From a virus, in the IMG/VR virus record IMGVR_UViG_3300028377_000008, positions 1 through 64,000 of that record: DNA of 64,000 nucleotides; one strand, 5' to 3'. Positions 24,468-31,734 of the stretch are shown here, piece after piece. The stretch's first letter is position 1; every line of letters begins with the position of its first letter. Below the pieces are notes generated by a model. It was not told where the DNA came from and searched no databases. It was given only the letters and a program-made list of their open reading frames with translations. Position numbers and translations under genes: made by a program.

Positions 24468-24644
24468 ATCGAAGCCATTAGAACACAGTTGACTCCCACC
24501 TATTTGGAATATTTACGTCTTCATAAAGATGCTGATGTTCAAATGGCCATTGCGGATTCACTTGGACAGGGTACGGTCTATTATCTGGGTCAAGACTTTT
24601 TGGTACCTCCAAATACAAGTACAAGTGTAAGTGTTTCTCGTTAA
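24468..24644 (+). CDS. small protein with a probable non-AUG (ATC) start
   Basis: After the TAA of the RNA ligase there is a perfect AAGGAG (24454-24459). Eight bases later ATC (24468) opens a 58-codon frame ending in TAA at 24642. The frame has no ATG near its beginning; the first TTG is at 24489. The product begins IEAIRTQLTPTYLEYLRLHK and ends in a Ser/Thr/Val-rich tail. Codon use looks coding and the frame ends just before a terminator. ATC initiation is rare but known; start at TTG or a damaged gene are alternatives. Confidence 0.5.
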   Translation: MEAIRTQLTPTYLEYLRLHKDADVQMAIADSLGQGTVYYLGQDFLVPPNTSTSVSVSR

Positions 24645-24672
24645 GATTTAACTACAGGAATGAGGGGATAAG

Positions 24673-24709
24673 AAGGGTGGAGATCTGGAAAAGGTCTTCA
24701 CCCTTTTTT
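24673..24709 (+). terminator. rho-independent terminator
   Basis: AAGGGTG-AGA (24673-24683) pairs with TCT-CACCCTT (24695-24705), ending in a run of T to 24709. Ends the ligase unit. Confidence 0.85.
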
Positions 24710-24791
24710 GGAACAGGATCCCTTTCTAAAGCGTTAAAGAATTAGATATTTTTAACATCTCCAATAAGATCTCACAGGTAATGGTCACTAA

Positions 24792-27014
24792 ATGAATTTT
24801 TCCAGCCTATCACAAACCCGTACCAAATCTTTTCGCGCCCGAGTAACTAAAGTTTACTTTTCAGATAAGGATTCGGACTTTTATATTTTTCAGGCTCTCA
24901 ACCTTGATGCAGGTAATGGTAAAAATGCCAAGATCAAAGGCTATTTTTTCAGCCCTCGTATCTATCCTGGAGTTGAAATAAAAGTTAAAGGAGAGTGGGA
25001 AAAACACCCGAAATATGGATATACGTTTAAAGCAGAATCCTATGAACCTATCTATGACGGTCGAGAAGCCAAAGAAGGTTATATTGCAGCACAGTTGCCC
25101 TCAGTGGGTCCTGTTGTAGCAGGTAAGATCGTTGGGCACTTCGGGGAGGATGAAGTATTTGATATCCTTGATAATGAACCTGACGCTTTGCGGGATTTAG
25201 ATTTTCTATCTGATACGAAAGCAGAAGCCATTGCTAGGGAATGGAGACAAGCCCGAATGTTTGGTAAGGTATCTCAGGCTCTTTTGGGAATGGGTTTACC
25301 TTCGTATTTAGTCAAAAGCATTTATGCTACATTGGGCGAGAAGACACTGGATATTATCCAGAATAATCCTTATGAGTTAGCCCTAGTTGAAAACGTATCA
25401 TTTCCTGCCGCAGATAAGATTGCTTTGCAGATGGGATTTGCACCCGATTCAGAGTTTCGGATCGCTTCCCTCCTTGAATACCTTATCACAGTGGCCTCAG
25501 AGCAACGAGGGCACCTTTATCTAAATAAGAGTGGTCTACACAAGGCTCTTAATCGAATGCCTGCTAAGAAGGGTATAGAGCCCTTTGGAAGATTCTTAGG
25601 ACAGAACGATGTGGAAGCTGCACTAAAAGAAAGAGAGGCAAAAGACCGAATTGTATTGGAAGATGATCGGGTCTATCTGAAATGGAATTATGAAGTAGAG
25701 ATGAACTGTGCTAGTATGCTCTCAGAATTTAGTGACGACGACCACGATCTCAAAATCAATACCGATGATTTTATTGAAGAATATCAACGGATTTATAAAT
25801 TCCAGTTTAGTGACGAGCAAGAAAGCGCTATTAGAGACTTAAATGAGAACAAGGTTTTGCTAGTAACAGGGGGGCCGGGCACAGGGAAAACTACCGTTTC
25901 CAAGGCTCTTGTCCGCCTTTTCAAACAAAGCGGCAAGAAATTCAAACTGATGAGTCCTACTGGAATTGCTGCTAAACGACTCTCTACCGTCGTAGGGGAA
26001 GACGCAGGTACCATTCACAGGACCCTTGGATATTCTCCAGACGGAAGCTGGAAGTTCAATGAGAAAAACAAGTATGTTACGGACGCCGTTCTCATTGATG
26101 AAATTTCAATGTTAGACCAGAACTTGATGTATCATCTGTTATCTGCCCTTAAACCTTCTACCATTCTGGTATTTGTGGGGGATGATAATCAACTACCCTC
26201 AGTGGGTGCAGGCAATGTTTTGCATGAAATGATTAACTCCGGAAAAATTCACAGAGTTAATCTAACCGAAATTTTCCGTCAACAGGGCGCTTCGGATATT
26301 GTCGTTAACGCTCATAGAATCAAACAAGGAAAGGAACTGTTGATTGGGGACCCAACGGTTTCCAAAACCGATTTCAGATTCATCGAAGAAAGTGACCCTG
26401 ATAAAATTGTGTCGGGGATTCTTCATGTAGTAGAGAAGATTTACAAGGGTAAAGGTGACGCCACTTTCCAGGTATTTAGTCCTACTTACAAAGGTCCTTT
26501 GGGAGTTGATATTTTAAATGAGAAGATTAAAGAGTCTCTTAATCCAAGACAGAGTCAAAGAGAAGTCAATTTGGGTAAGGGCAAGTTCTTTCGAGAGGAA
26601 GATCGAATAATGATCGTGGAAAATGACTATAATCTGGATGTGTTCAATGGAGAAGTGGGAAAGATTTATGAGGTAGACAAAAAAGCTAAGAAAATCAGAA
26701 CCAAGCTTTTTGATGAGCCTTCTCCCCGGCTTCTCGACATACCTTATGAGAAAGCGAAAGGTCTGCTTATGCTCTCATATGCAGTCACAATCCACCGCGC
26801 CCAGGGACAAGAATATGACTATGTAATTTTCCCCTTCCATCGCAAGTTCTCCATTCAGCTTCAAAGAAACCTACTTTATACTGCGGTTACCCGAGCCAAA
26901 AAGAAGGTATTTATTTTCGGGGAATGGTCGGCGCTGAGAAGAGCAATTCAAAATGACGAAGTGTCCCAAAGAAATACCGCATTCGGAGAGAAATTAAGAA
27001 AACTTATCAAGTGA
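24792..27014 (+). CDS. recD2: RecD2-like superfamily 1B DNA helicase
   Basis: 740 residues, the usual RecD2 size. N-terminal OB-like part ('GVEIKVKGEWEKHPKYGYTFKAE'), helix-hairpin-helix region ('AAQLPSVGPVVAGKIVGHFG'), then the helicase core: Walker A GGPGTGKTT near 360, DEIS Walker B, 'GDDNQLPSVGAGN', 'AVTIHRAQGQEYD' and 'YTAVTRAKKKVFIFG'. RecD2 enzymes move 5' to 3' and are not part of RecBCD. A role in fork restart or recombination fits the neighbouring RecA, RuvC and Mre11/Rad50 genes. No strong SD; only AGGTAATGG upstream. Confidence 0.92.
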   Translation: MNFSSLSQTRTKSFRARVTKVYFSDKDSDFYIFQALNLDAGNGKNAKIKGYFFSPRIYPGVEIKVKGEWEKHPKYGYTFKAESYEPIYDGREAKEGYIAAQLPSVGPVVAGKIVGHFGEDEVFDILDNEPDALRDLDFLSDTKAEAIAREWRQARMFGKVSQALLGMGLPSYLVKSIYATLGEKTLDIIQNNPYELALVENVSFPAADKIALQMGFAPDSEFRIASLLEYLITVASEQRGHLYLNKSGLHKALNRMPAKKGIEPFGRFLGQNDVEAALKEREAKDRIVLEDDRVYLKWNYEVEMNCASMLSEFSDDDHDLKINTDDFIEEYQRIYKFQFSDEQESAIRDLNENKVLLVTGGPGTGKTTVSKALVRLFKQSGKKFKLMSPTGIAAKRLSTVVGEDAGTIHRTLGYSPDGSWKFNEKNKYVTDAVLIDEISMLDQNLMYHLLSALKPSTILVFVGDDNQLPSVGAGNVLHEMINSGKIHRVNLTEIFRQQGASDIVVNAHRIKQGKELLIGDPTVSKTDFRFIEESDPDKIVSGILHVVEKIYKGKGDATFQVFSPTYKGPLGVDILNEKIKESLNPRQSQREVNLGKGKFFREEDRIMIVENDYNLDVFNGEVGKIYEVDKKAKKIRTKLFDEPSPRLLDIPYEKAKGLLMLSYAVTIHRAQGQEYDYVIFPFHRKFSIQLQRNLLYTAVTRAKKKVFIFGEWSALRRAIQNDEVSQRNTAFGEKLRKLIK

Positions 27015-27021
27015 GGGAAAA

Positions 27022-27402
27022 ATGAAAGATAGGATCAAAAACTACATGGAAGATCACTATCCTAACTGTAGAGTAACAATAGAAGAAAACCTAGAATTTA
27101 GTAATATAGAAATATATAATGTAACACTGGACCAGTTAGTTAAGTTCAGTTTAGATTTTCACATCGCTTCACAAACCTGGGCAGGATCTCTCCAATTATT
27201 TGGAGGTTCCCTTTATAGGGATAGGGAGGGGTATAGTCATTGGTATTCTGTGAGTTCTGAAGGTGAAAGACACCCTAATTTTTCAGAAGTGGTTGAAGGG
27301 TTAATGGACCGGATCGGAAAGCGCGACACTCCGTCTAATACCAAAAGAAGTATTGAGGTACTAGAACACATGCTAAACCCGGAAGGTTCAAGTGACGGAT
27401 AA
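27022..27402 (+). CDS. unknown protein
   Basis: 126 residues with GAGGGA upstream of ATG, seven bases after the helicase gene. No motif recognised. Its last codons overlap the remnant of a methyltransferase start (GTG 27392). Confidence 0.7.
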   Translation: MKDRIKNYMEDHYPNCRVTIEENLEFSNIEIYNVTLDQLVKFSLDFHIASQTWAGSLQLFGGSLYRDREGYSHWYSVSSEGERHPNFSEVVEGLMDRIGKRDTPSNTKRSIEVLEHMLNPEGSSDG

Positions 27403-28209
27403 AAAAAGCTGGAAAATATTATATGGGCCAAAGGAATTAGTGGTCAAGATGACTTCGCTCAAAGGGTTTATGAAGTAGCTATCAATAACGGAGTCAGTCC
27501 GGAAGTAGCTACTAGAATGACGAAAGATCTTGATCTTTACGCTGGAAACCCAATGCCTGAATCAGTCCGAGATCGTCCTTCAAGTGCGCATGAACATCTG
27601 TTCCTATTTTCAAAGTCAAGCAAATATTTTTATGACTATATCGCAGCTAAAGAAGCAAGCGTAAGTGACCCTCCTTCTGGAAATGGTTTTAAGAGACAGG
27701 CGCGCTTATCCTATAAAGGTGCTAATGTGGTTAGAGGAAATGAAGATCAATGTGAAATGACCCCAAAACGAAATCTACGCAATGTATGGTGTATCCCCAC
27801 AAAGCCTTTCAGGGGCACTCATTTTGCTACGGCACCCGAAGCACTAGTAACGAAATGCATCGAGATAGGAACGTCAGCAGGTGGATGCTGCGTTGAATGT
27901 GGAGCACCTTTAGAGCAGGTTATTAAAAAAGGTTGGAAAGCTACTTGCGAATGTGAACCTAATGAACCTATCCCTTGTACAGTCTTAGACCCTTTCATGG
28001 GAGCAGCTACAACTGCACTTGTCGCTGAGAAGTTAGGTAGAAACTCGATCGGAATTGAATTGAATCCTGAGTACGCTCAAATAGCAGAAGATCGTTTAGC
28101 TGAATATACTAGAGAAACGTATGATCAATTAGATGAACATTATATACCCTTAGAAAGCGAAGATGAGATCCCCGAAGAAGTAGAACTTTCTGAACTTTTT
28201 GGGAAGTAA
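27392..28209 (+). pseudogene. deletion-derived copy of the DNA methyltransferase at 36.9 kb
   Basis: The first ten codons from GTG 27392 (VTDKKSWKIL) match the start of the intact methyltransferase (MTKKDWKILV). The sequence then jumps, in another frame, to 'WAKGISGQDDF', which lies near residue 155 of the intact enzyme. About 140 codons with the catalytic SPPY motif are missing. From 27517 an ATG could still express 230 residues carrying the zinc-binding insert (CCVECGAP) and the SAM-binding 'DPFMGAATT'. Such a protein lacks motif IV and should be inactive as a methylase. It may be a pseudogene, or a retained regulatory fragment. Confidence 0.75.
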
Positions 28210-28215
28210 TCAACC

Positions 28216-28267
28216 CCTCTCATTCGTTCCTGTGGTGATGCGTCACTACACGAATTATAACGAGAGG
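28216..28267 (+). promoter_or_regulatory. extended hairpin covering the SD of the next gene
   Basis: Three nested pairings line up: CCTCTC (28216-28221) with GAGAGG (28262-28267); TTCGT (28223-28227) with ACGAA (28250-28254); GTGGTGA (28232-28238) with TCACTAC (28243-28249, one G-T), loop TGCG. The 3' arm GAGAGG is the ribosome binding site of ATG 28273, so folding would hide it. No T-run, so not a terminator. Confidence 0.55.
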
Positions 28268-28272
28268 ATAAG

Positions 28273-28656
28273 ATGACTTCTACAAAACCTTTAGACCCCA
28301 ATACAATTAAAGATAGCATGAGAGTGGAGACAATAACGTCTTCCTTTTCCCTTGAAACCCGTAATAGTGGTATCAAGAGCTCTTCATTCGTCTCATACAC
28401 GGTTAAGTGTGGTGAAGATGAGGGTTGGTCAATGGAGGAAGCTAGGATGGCAGAGGCTATCTTAGCGGAACGAGTAACTAAAGATTTGTACGCAGATTTA
28501 GGATCTAGAAGATCCGTTGATCTCAGAGAAATTCAGGTGGAACAGAATGCAGTGTCCAAAAATTATGGGATGCTCATTGAAAATTTGCAGAAGAAATCAG
28601 AGGTAAATACCGACGCCCTGAAAGAAACTGCGATGGAGGTAGAGAGTGGACGATAA
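28273..28656 (+). CDS. unknown protein
   Basis: 127 residues; SD GAGAGGA is inside the hairpin described at 28216-28267. The first half is Ser/Thr-rich with 'SSSFVSYTVKCGEDEGWS', which could be a small beta domain; the second half is helical. The next gene starts inside its end (GTG 28646), so the two are probably co-translated and may act together. Confidence 0.7.
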   Translation: MTSTKPLDPNTIKDSMRVETITSSFSLETRNSGIKSSSFVSYTVKCGEDEGWSMEEARMAEAILAERVTKDLYADLGSRRSVDLREIQVEQNAVSKNYGMLIENLQKKSEVNTDALKETAMEVESGR

Positions 28657-29359
28657 ACGCATAGAAGATATTTTTGAAATAATTGAAGAATCCAATGTTG
28701 ATTTAGATTATGACCCGATTCAAAGGGGTCCAAAATTTCTAAACAACATGGTAGCAGAAACTCGCAATATGACAAATACGATTCAGAAGTTTGAGCGGGA
28801 AGTAAGCCGGGAGCAGCTTAAATATGAAAGACAACTTGGAAAGTTGGAAGCTGAGTATGAAATGAAGTCCAATGATTTAATGTCTAATGACACTAAGGTC
28901 ACTTCTCTTTCATCGGTTAGAGACCGAGAAGCCAAAGTAGGCGATCTTCTTCAAGATCTCAAAGATGAGATTAATGATTGTAATGCCAACCTGACGGATT
29001 TGGGACATGTAGAAACGATCATTAAATCTAAACTTAGAGAACTGAAAGATATTAACAGAGATGTAAGACTTCAAATTAGATTGGTAGAGGACGAGATTAA
29101 GATCGGTGGAGATTGGGGAGACCAATCAGATTCCTCAACTCCCATGAAGGATGAAGATATTGATCTTGATACCATGCTGCCCGTAGAAGAGAACTCCGAA
29201 GTTCCCGAAGATTATGATGAATTGTTTGGGGGCGAAGGTGAAAAAGATGATACGGATTTCGATACGGTTTTGGAAGGGATGGATGCTAATCCCAGTAAGG
29301 AATCGTCTGCCGTATTTGAAGATGAAGTAGATGTAGAAGACCTACTAAGCGGCATTTAA
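28646..29359 (+). CDS. coiled-coil protein with acidic, gp32-like C-terminal tail
   Basis: 237 residues from GTG with GGAGG six bases upstream, overlapping the previous gene. Residues about 40-155 form a long charged coiled coil. The last 80 are acidic with repeated short motifs (DYDELFGG, DFDTVLEG) and end in DVEDLLSGI. That ending resembles the tails of the proteins at 29960 and 43754 and the acidic tail of T4 gp32. A single-stranded-DNA-binding accessory or recombination mediator is inferred from tail and context, not from a family match. Confidence 0.7.
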   Translation: MDDKRIEDIFEIIEESNVDLDYDPIQRGPKFLNNMVAETRNMTNTIQKFEREVSREQLKYERQLGKLEAEYEMKSNDLMSNDTKVTSLSSVRDREAKVGDLLQDLKDEINDCNANLTDLGHVETIIKSKLRELKDINRDVRLQIRLVEDEIKIGGDWGDQSDSSTPMKDEDIDLDTMLPVEENSEVPEDYDELFGGEGEKDDTDFDTVLEGMDANPSKESSAVFEDEVDVEDLLSGI

Positions 29360-29418
29360 GAGCAGTTTTTTAGGTTTATTTGGAATATCCGAATGTCATT
29401 GAATCGTTCGGGTAGTGC

Positions 29419-29447
29419 TTACATAGAAACTGTGTAGAGCATATAAT
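29419..29447 (+). promoter_or_regulatory. promoter-like site
   Basis: A perfect -10 TATAAT (29442-29447) with TTACAT (29419-29424) at 17-base spacing, 31 bases before ATG 29479. The -35 is poor. Confidence 0.4.
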
Positions 29448-29478
29448 GAAAAGTTAAAATAACAACAGGAGTAATACC

Positions 29479-29742
29479 ATGGCAACATCAGTGGAACAAT
29501 TGATCGAAGCACTCGAAGAAGCAGCAGACGACCTTAGAGACGCCTACTCGGCTAAGACGAAGGTTTCTGCTACTAGAGCACGCAAAGCTCTTATGACAGT
29601 TAAGAAAGCTGCTCACGCAGCCAGGGGCGAAGTCCTTGCTATCTCTAAGGGAGAGCAAGACCCCGTAAATGTTGATCTTCGACTCGCATGTTGCGTAGAA
29701 GATCAAAATTCTGAAGAAGATGCGGAAACAGAAGAAGTCTGA
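29479..29742 (+). CDS. small helical, histone Hc1-like DNA-binding protein (tentative)
   Basis: 87 residues. An acidic helix ('VEQLIEALEEAADDLRDAY') is followed by a basic helix ('SATRARKALMTVKKAAHAAR'). This is the layout of small histone H1/Hc1-like proteins in bacteria and phages. The tail is acidic with one CC pair. CAGGAG precedes ATG. The family call is by resemblance only. Confidence 0.6.
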   Translation: MATSVEQLIEALEEAADDLRDAYSAKTKVSATRARKALMTVKKAAHAARGEVLAISKGEQDPVNVDLRLACCVEDQNSEEDAETEEV

Positions 29743-29804
29743 TCCCTGAAGTGACTTCCAACATGACACTAAAATAAAGTGTAAAAAAAGTCATAAAAAG
29801 TGAA

Positions 29805-29868
29805 TATCAATTAAGTGTTGATAGTTACTATAATAGACCAACAAAAGGTTGGTCAGCCTCGAAAGAGG
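29805..29868 (+). promoter_or_regulatory. promoter with operator-like palindrome and two 5' hairpins
   Basis: TATCAA and TTGATA (29805-29810 and 29818-29823) form an inverted repeat next to a perfect -10 TATAAT (29829-29834). Just after it come hairpin GACCAAC/GTTGGTC (29836-29854, loop AAAAG) and hairpin CCTC-GAAA-GAGG (29857-29868). The transcript would thus begin with two stem-loops ahead of ATG 29960. This suggests a regulated promoter with a stabilised or autoregulated leader. Confidence 0.5.
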
Positions 29869-29959
29869 ATAATAAAAAACAAGTGAATAAGCAATGGTAA
29901 AGACCTGCATACTATGCCCCGTCCTAACCTAGCAAAGTCACATTTCGTGGAGATGAACC

Positions 29960-30628
29960 ATGAGTAGCAATTTGATTGGATTTGGAAAAAACGACAAAAA
30001 GATTATGTCTGGTGGAGACATTGAATACTATCGAGGAGAGCGTAACAGAACCGACCTCATTTCGTTTTGCTGGTTTTACAAGGATGAACAAACCGGCGAA
30101 TTGAGAATGAGTGACGAGGATACTCCAAAGATGGTAGCAGAGGAGATTCATTATGTTAAGGGTAAAGGATATATCCTAGATAATGATTACCTTCGATCTA
30201 AGTTGGGACCCCCCAAAAGAAAAATTGGAACCTTTATCGTGCAATATCGCACGGATCGACAAGGCAATCCTATTAAGCCTTTTGAGTACGATGTTAAGCC
30301 ATGGACTTTCGGGGAAGATAAATACCGTAAGATGGCAAATCTACATGGGGACTTCCCTCTTACCAAATATGATCTGAAAGTCGACTGCGAGGATGACACC
30401 TTTCAGAAATTAACTTTCCGAATTTCGCCAAAAGAAGCAATTTGGCAGCAACGAGATACACTCCGTCAGGAGATTCTCGAAACTGTCGAGGCGATGGAAG
30501 ATCGTCTCTCTATCGGGAGAGAAGTTCCAATTGACGAATTGAAGGACCACTTTGGGGACGATGTTTCACCTGCCCCAGATGCCTCCTCAGACGTTGATTA
30601 TGACGACCTGATGGCGGGAATTGAGTAA
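29960..30628 (+). CDS. putative single-stranded DNA-binding protein
   Basis: 222 residues with GTGGAG upstream of ATG. Beta-rich N-terminal and central parts ('KIGTFIVQYRTDRQGNPIKP', 'DTFQKLTFRISPKEA') could be an OB fold. They are followed by a helix and a disordered acidic tail ending DVDYDDLMAGIE. Such a tail is typical of phage and bacterial SSBs, where it recruits partners. It stands alone between a structured promoter region and a strong terminator, as expected of a protein made in large amounts. OB-fold assignment is inference. Confidence 0.55.
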   Translation: MSSNLIGFGKNDKKIMSGGDIEYYRGERNRTDLISFCWFYKDEQTGELRMSDEDTPKMVAEEIHYVKGKGYILDNDYLRSKLGPPKRKIGTFIVQYRTDRQGNPIKPFEYDVKPWTFGEDKYRKMANLHGDFPLTKYDLKVDCEDDTFQKLTFRISPKEAIWQQRDTLRQEILETVEAMEDRLSIGREVPIDELKDHFGDDVSPAPDASSDVDYDDLMAGIE

Positions 30629-30644
30629 GCTAAAGTTTACTCTT

Positions 30645-30675
30645 AAGGGGAGCCCGCACCGGGTTCCCCTTTTTC
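30645..30675 (+). terminator. rho-independent terminator
   Basis: A 12-bp stem (30645-30656 with 30660-30671, one G-T pair), loop of 3, T-run to 30675. Confidence 0.9.
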
Positions 30676-30709
30676 TTTTATCCTAAAACAAATACGAGGG
30701 GCCACTATT

Positions 30710-30964
30710 ATGCCCAAAACGATACTAAACGCGACCAACCCTTCTCATCTTAATCATCTAAAAGAAGAGTACAATAAGAGGCTTCGCTTCGCTGCGATAT
30801 CTGATAAAGAGCTATATAATCAGACAGTTTCGGCACTGGAAGATTCTTATGAGGAAAGAGAGTTCCCCTTTCATCCTACACACAAGGTCGTTGACCTTAT
30901 GAGGGAAGAGTGGGAACGCCGAAACCAACCTAACCTGTTTAGCAAAGCTTTCAGGAAGTTATGA
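30710..30964 (+). CDS. small unknown protein
   Basis: 84 residues, CGAGGGG before ATG; charged and helical, unrecognised. Eleven bases before the resolvase gene and probably in its transcript. Confidence 0.7.
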   Translation: MPKTILNATNPSHLNHLKEEYNKRLRFAAISDKELYNQTVSALEDSYEEREFPFHPTHKVVDLMREEWERRNQPNLFSKAFRKL

Positions 30965-30975
30965 GGATCTGATTT

Positions 30976-31641
30976 ATGATCGTAATGGGGATAGACCCAA
31001 GTTTAACGGACACTGGATGGGCGGTACTTGATATGTCCAAACAAGGTGAGGATCGTCTCATTGATTCTGGCCGTATTAAAACGAAGTCCAAAGAGTTTTT
31101 TGTTGTTCGCTATGCCAAGCTAAGAGAAGGAATAAAGGAAGTAGTAGAGAAATACAAGCCCGACTATGTTGGGATTGAAATACCTCCTCATAATGCTTCA
31201 TGGTCCGCAGGTCTATACCCTATTTGGATCTCATTTTCTGAGATCTGTTTTAATCATCGAATCCCTTTTGCAACGTTTCTTCCCACAAGAATTAAATCGT
31301 ATGCTAGAGGTATTTTAGACGATTCCGGAAAAATGTTCAAAAGCGATATGGTAGATGCAGCTAAGATGCTTTTAGATGCTCAAACTAGAATGAACCATAA
31401 TATTGCAGATGCTATTATTATTGGTTGGCTTGCATGGAGATTTAGGCTCTTTCTTTTAGAAGAAATCGAAGAAGAAGACTTGACTCCCCGAGAACACCAC
31501 ATGTTTGCTAAGACTGTAACTAAACAGGATACCGGAAGGGTAGATAAAGTGGGAATTATCTATCAAGAAGGAGACAAGCATTATCAACTAGACACATCTA
31601 AATATGATTATCTTTATGATACTGATAAAGATGATGAATAA
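30976..31641 (+). CDS. ruvC: RuvC-like Holliday junction resolvase
   Basis: 221 residues with the RuvC/RNase H fold acids: Asp7 in 'GIDPSLTDTGW', Glu68 in 'VGIEIPP', and Asp145 in 'HNIADAIIIGW'. RuvC cuts four-way junctions. The C-terminal ~60 residues are an acidic/charged extension beyond the usual RuvC length. It precedes recA, consistent with a recombination role or trimming of branched DNA before packaging. Confidence 0.85.
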   Translation: MIVMGIDPSLTDTGWAVLDMSKQGEDRLIDSGRIKTKSKEFFVVRYAKLREGIKEVVEKYKPDYVGIEIPPHNASWSAGLYPIWISFSEICFNHRIPFATFLPTRIKSYARGILDDSGKMFKSDMVDAAKMLLDAQTRMNHNIADAIIIGWLAWRFRLFLLEEIEEEDLTPREHHMFAKTVTKQDTGRVDKVGIIYQEGDKHYQLDTSKYDYLYDTDKDDE

Positions 31642-31734
31642 AGATTGGCATATTTAGATAGGTCTAATACGTTAAGGGTAATGACAGCAAAAGTCAAGAA
31701 CCCATCACAGAACTAAAACGAAACGAGGAATATT

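Noticed and set aside
24792-27014. RecD subunit of a phage RecBCD complex
   Set aside because: Length and N-terminal OB and helix-hairpin-helix parts fit RecD2, and no RecB or RecC-like gene is present.
27392-27420. GTG 27392 as the true start of the methyltransferase copy
   Set aside because: The frame from this GTG differs from that of the methyltransferase body and would need a frameshift; it is a remnant of the original start.
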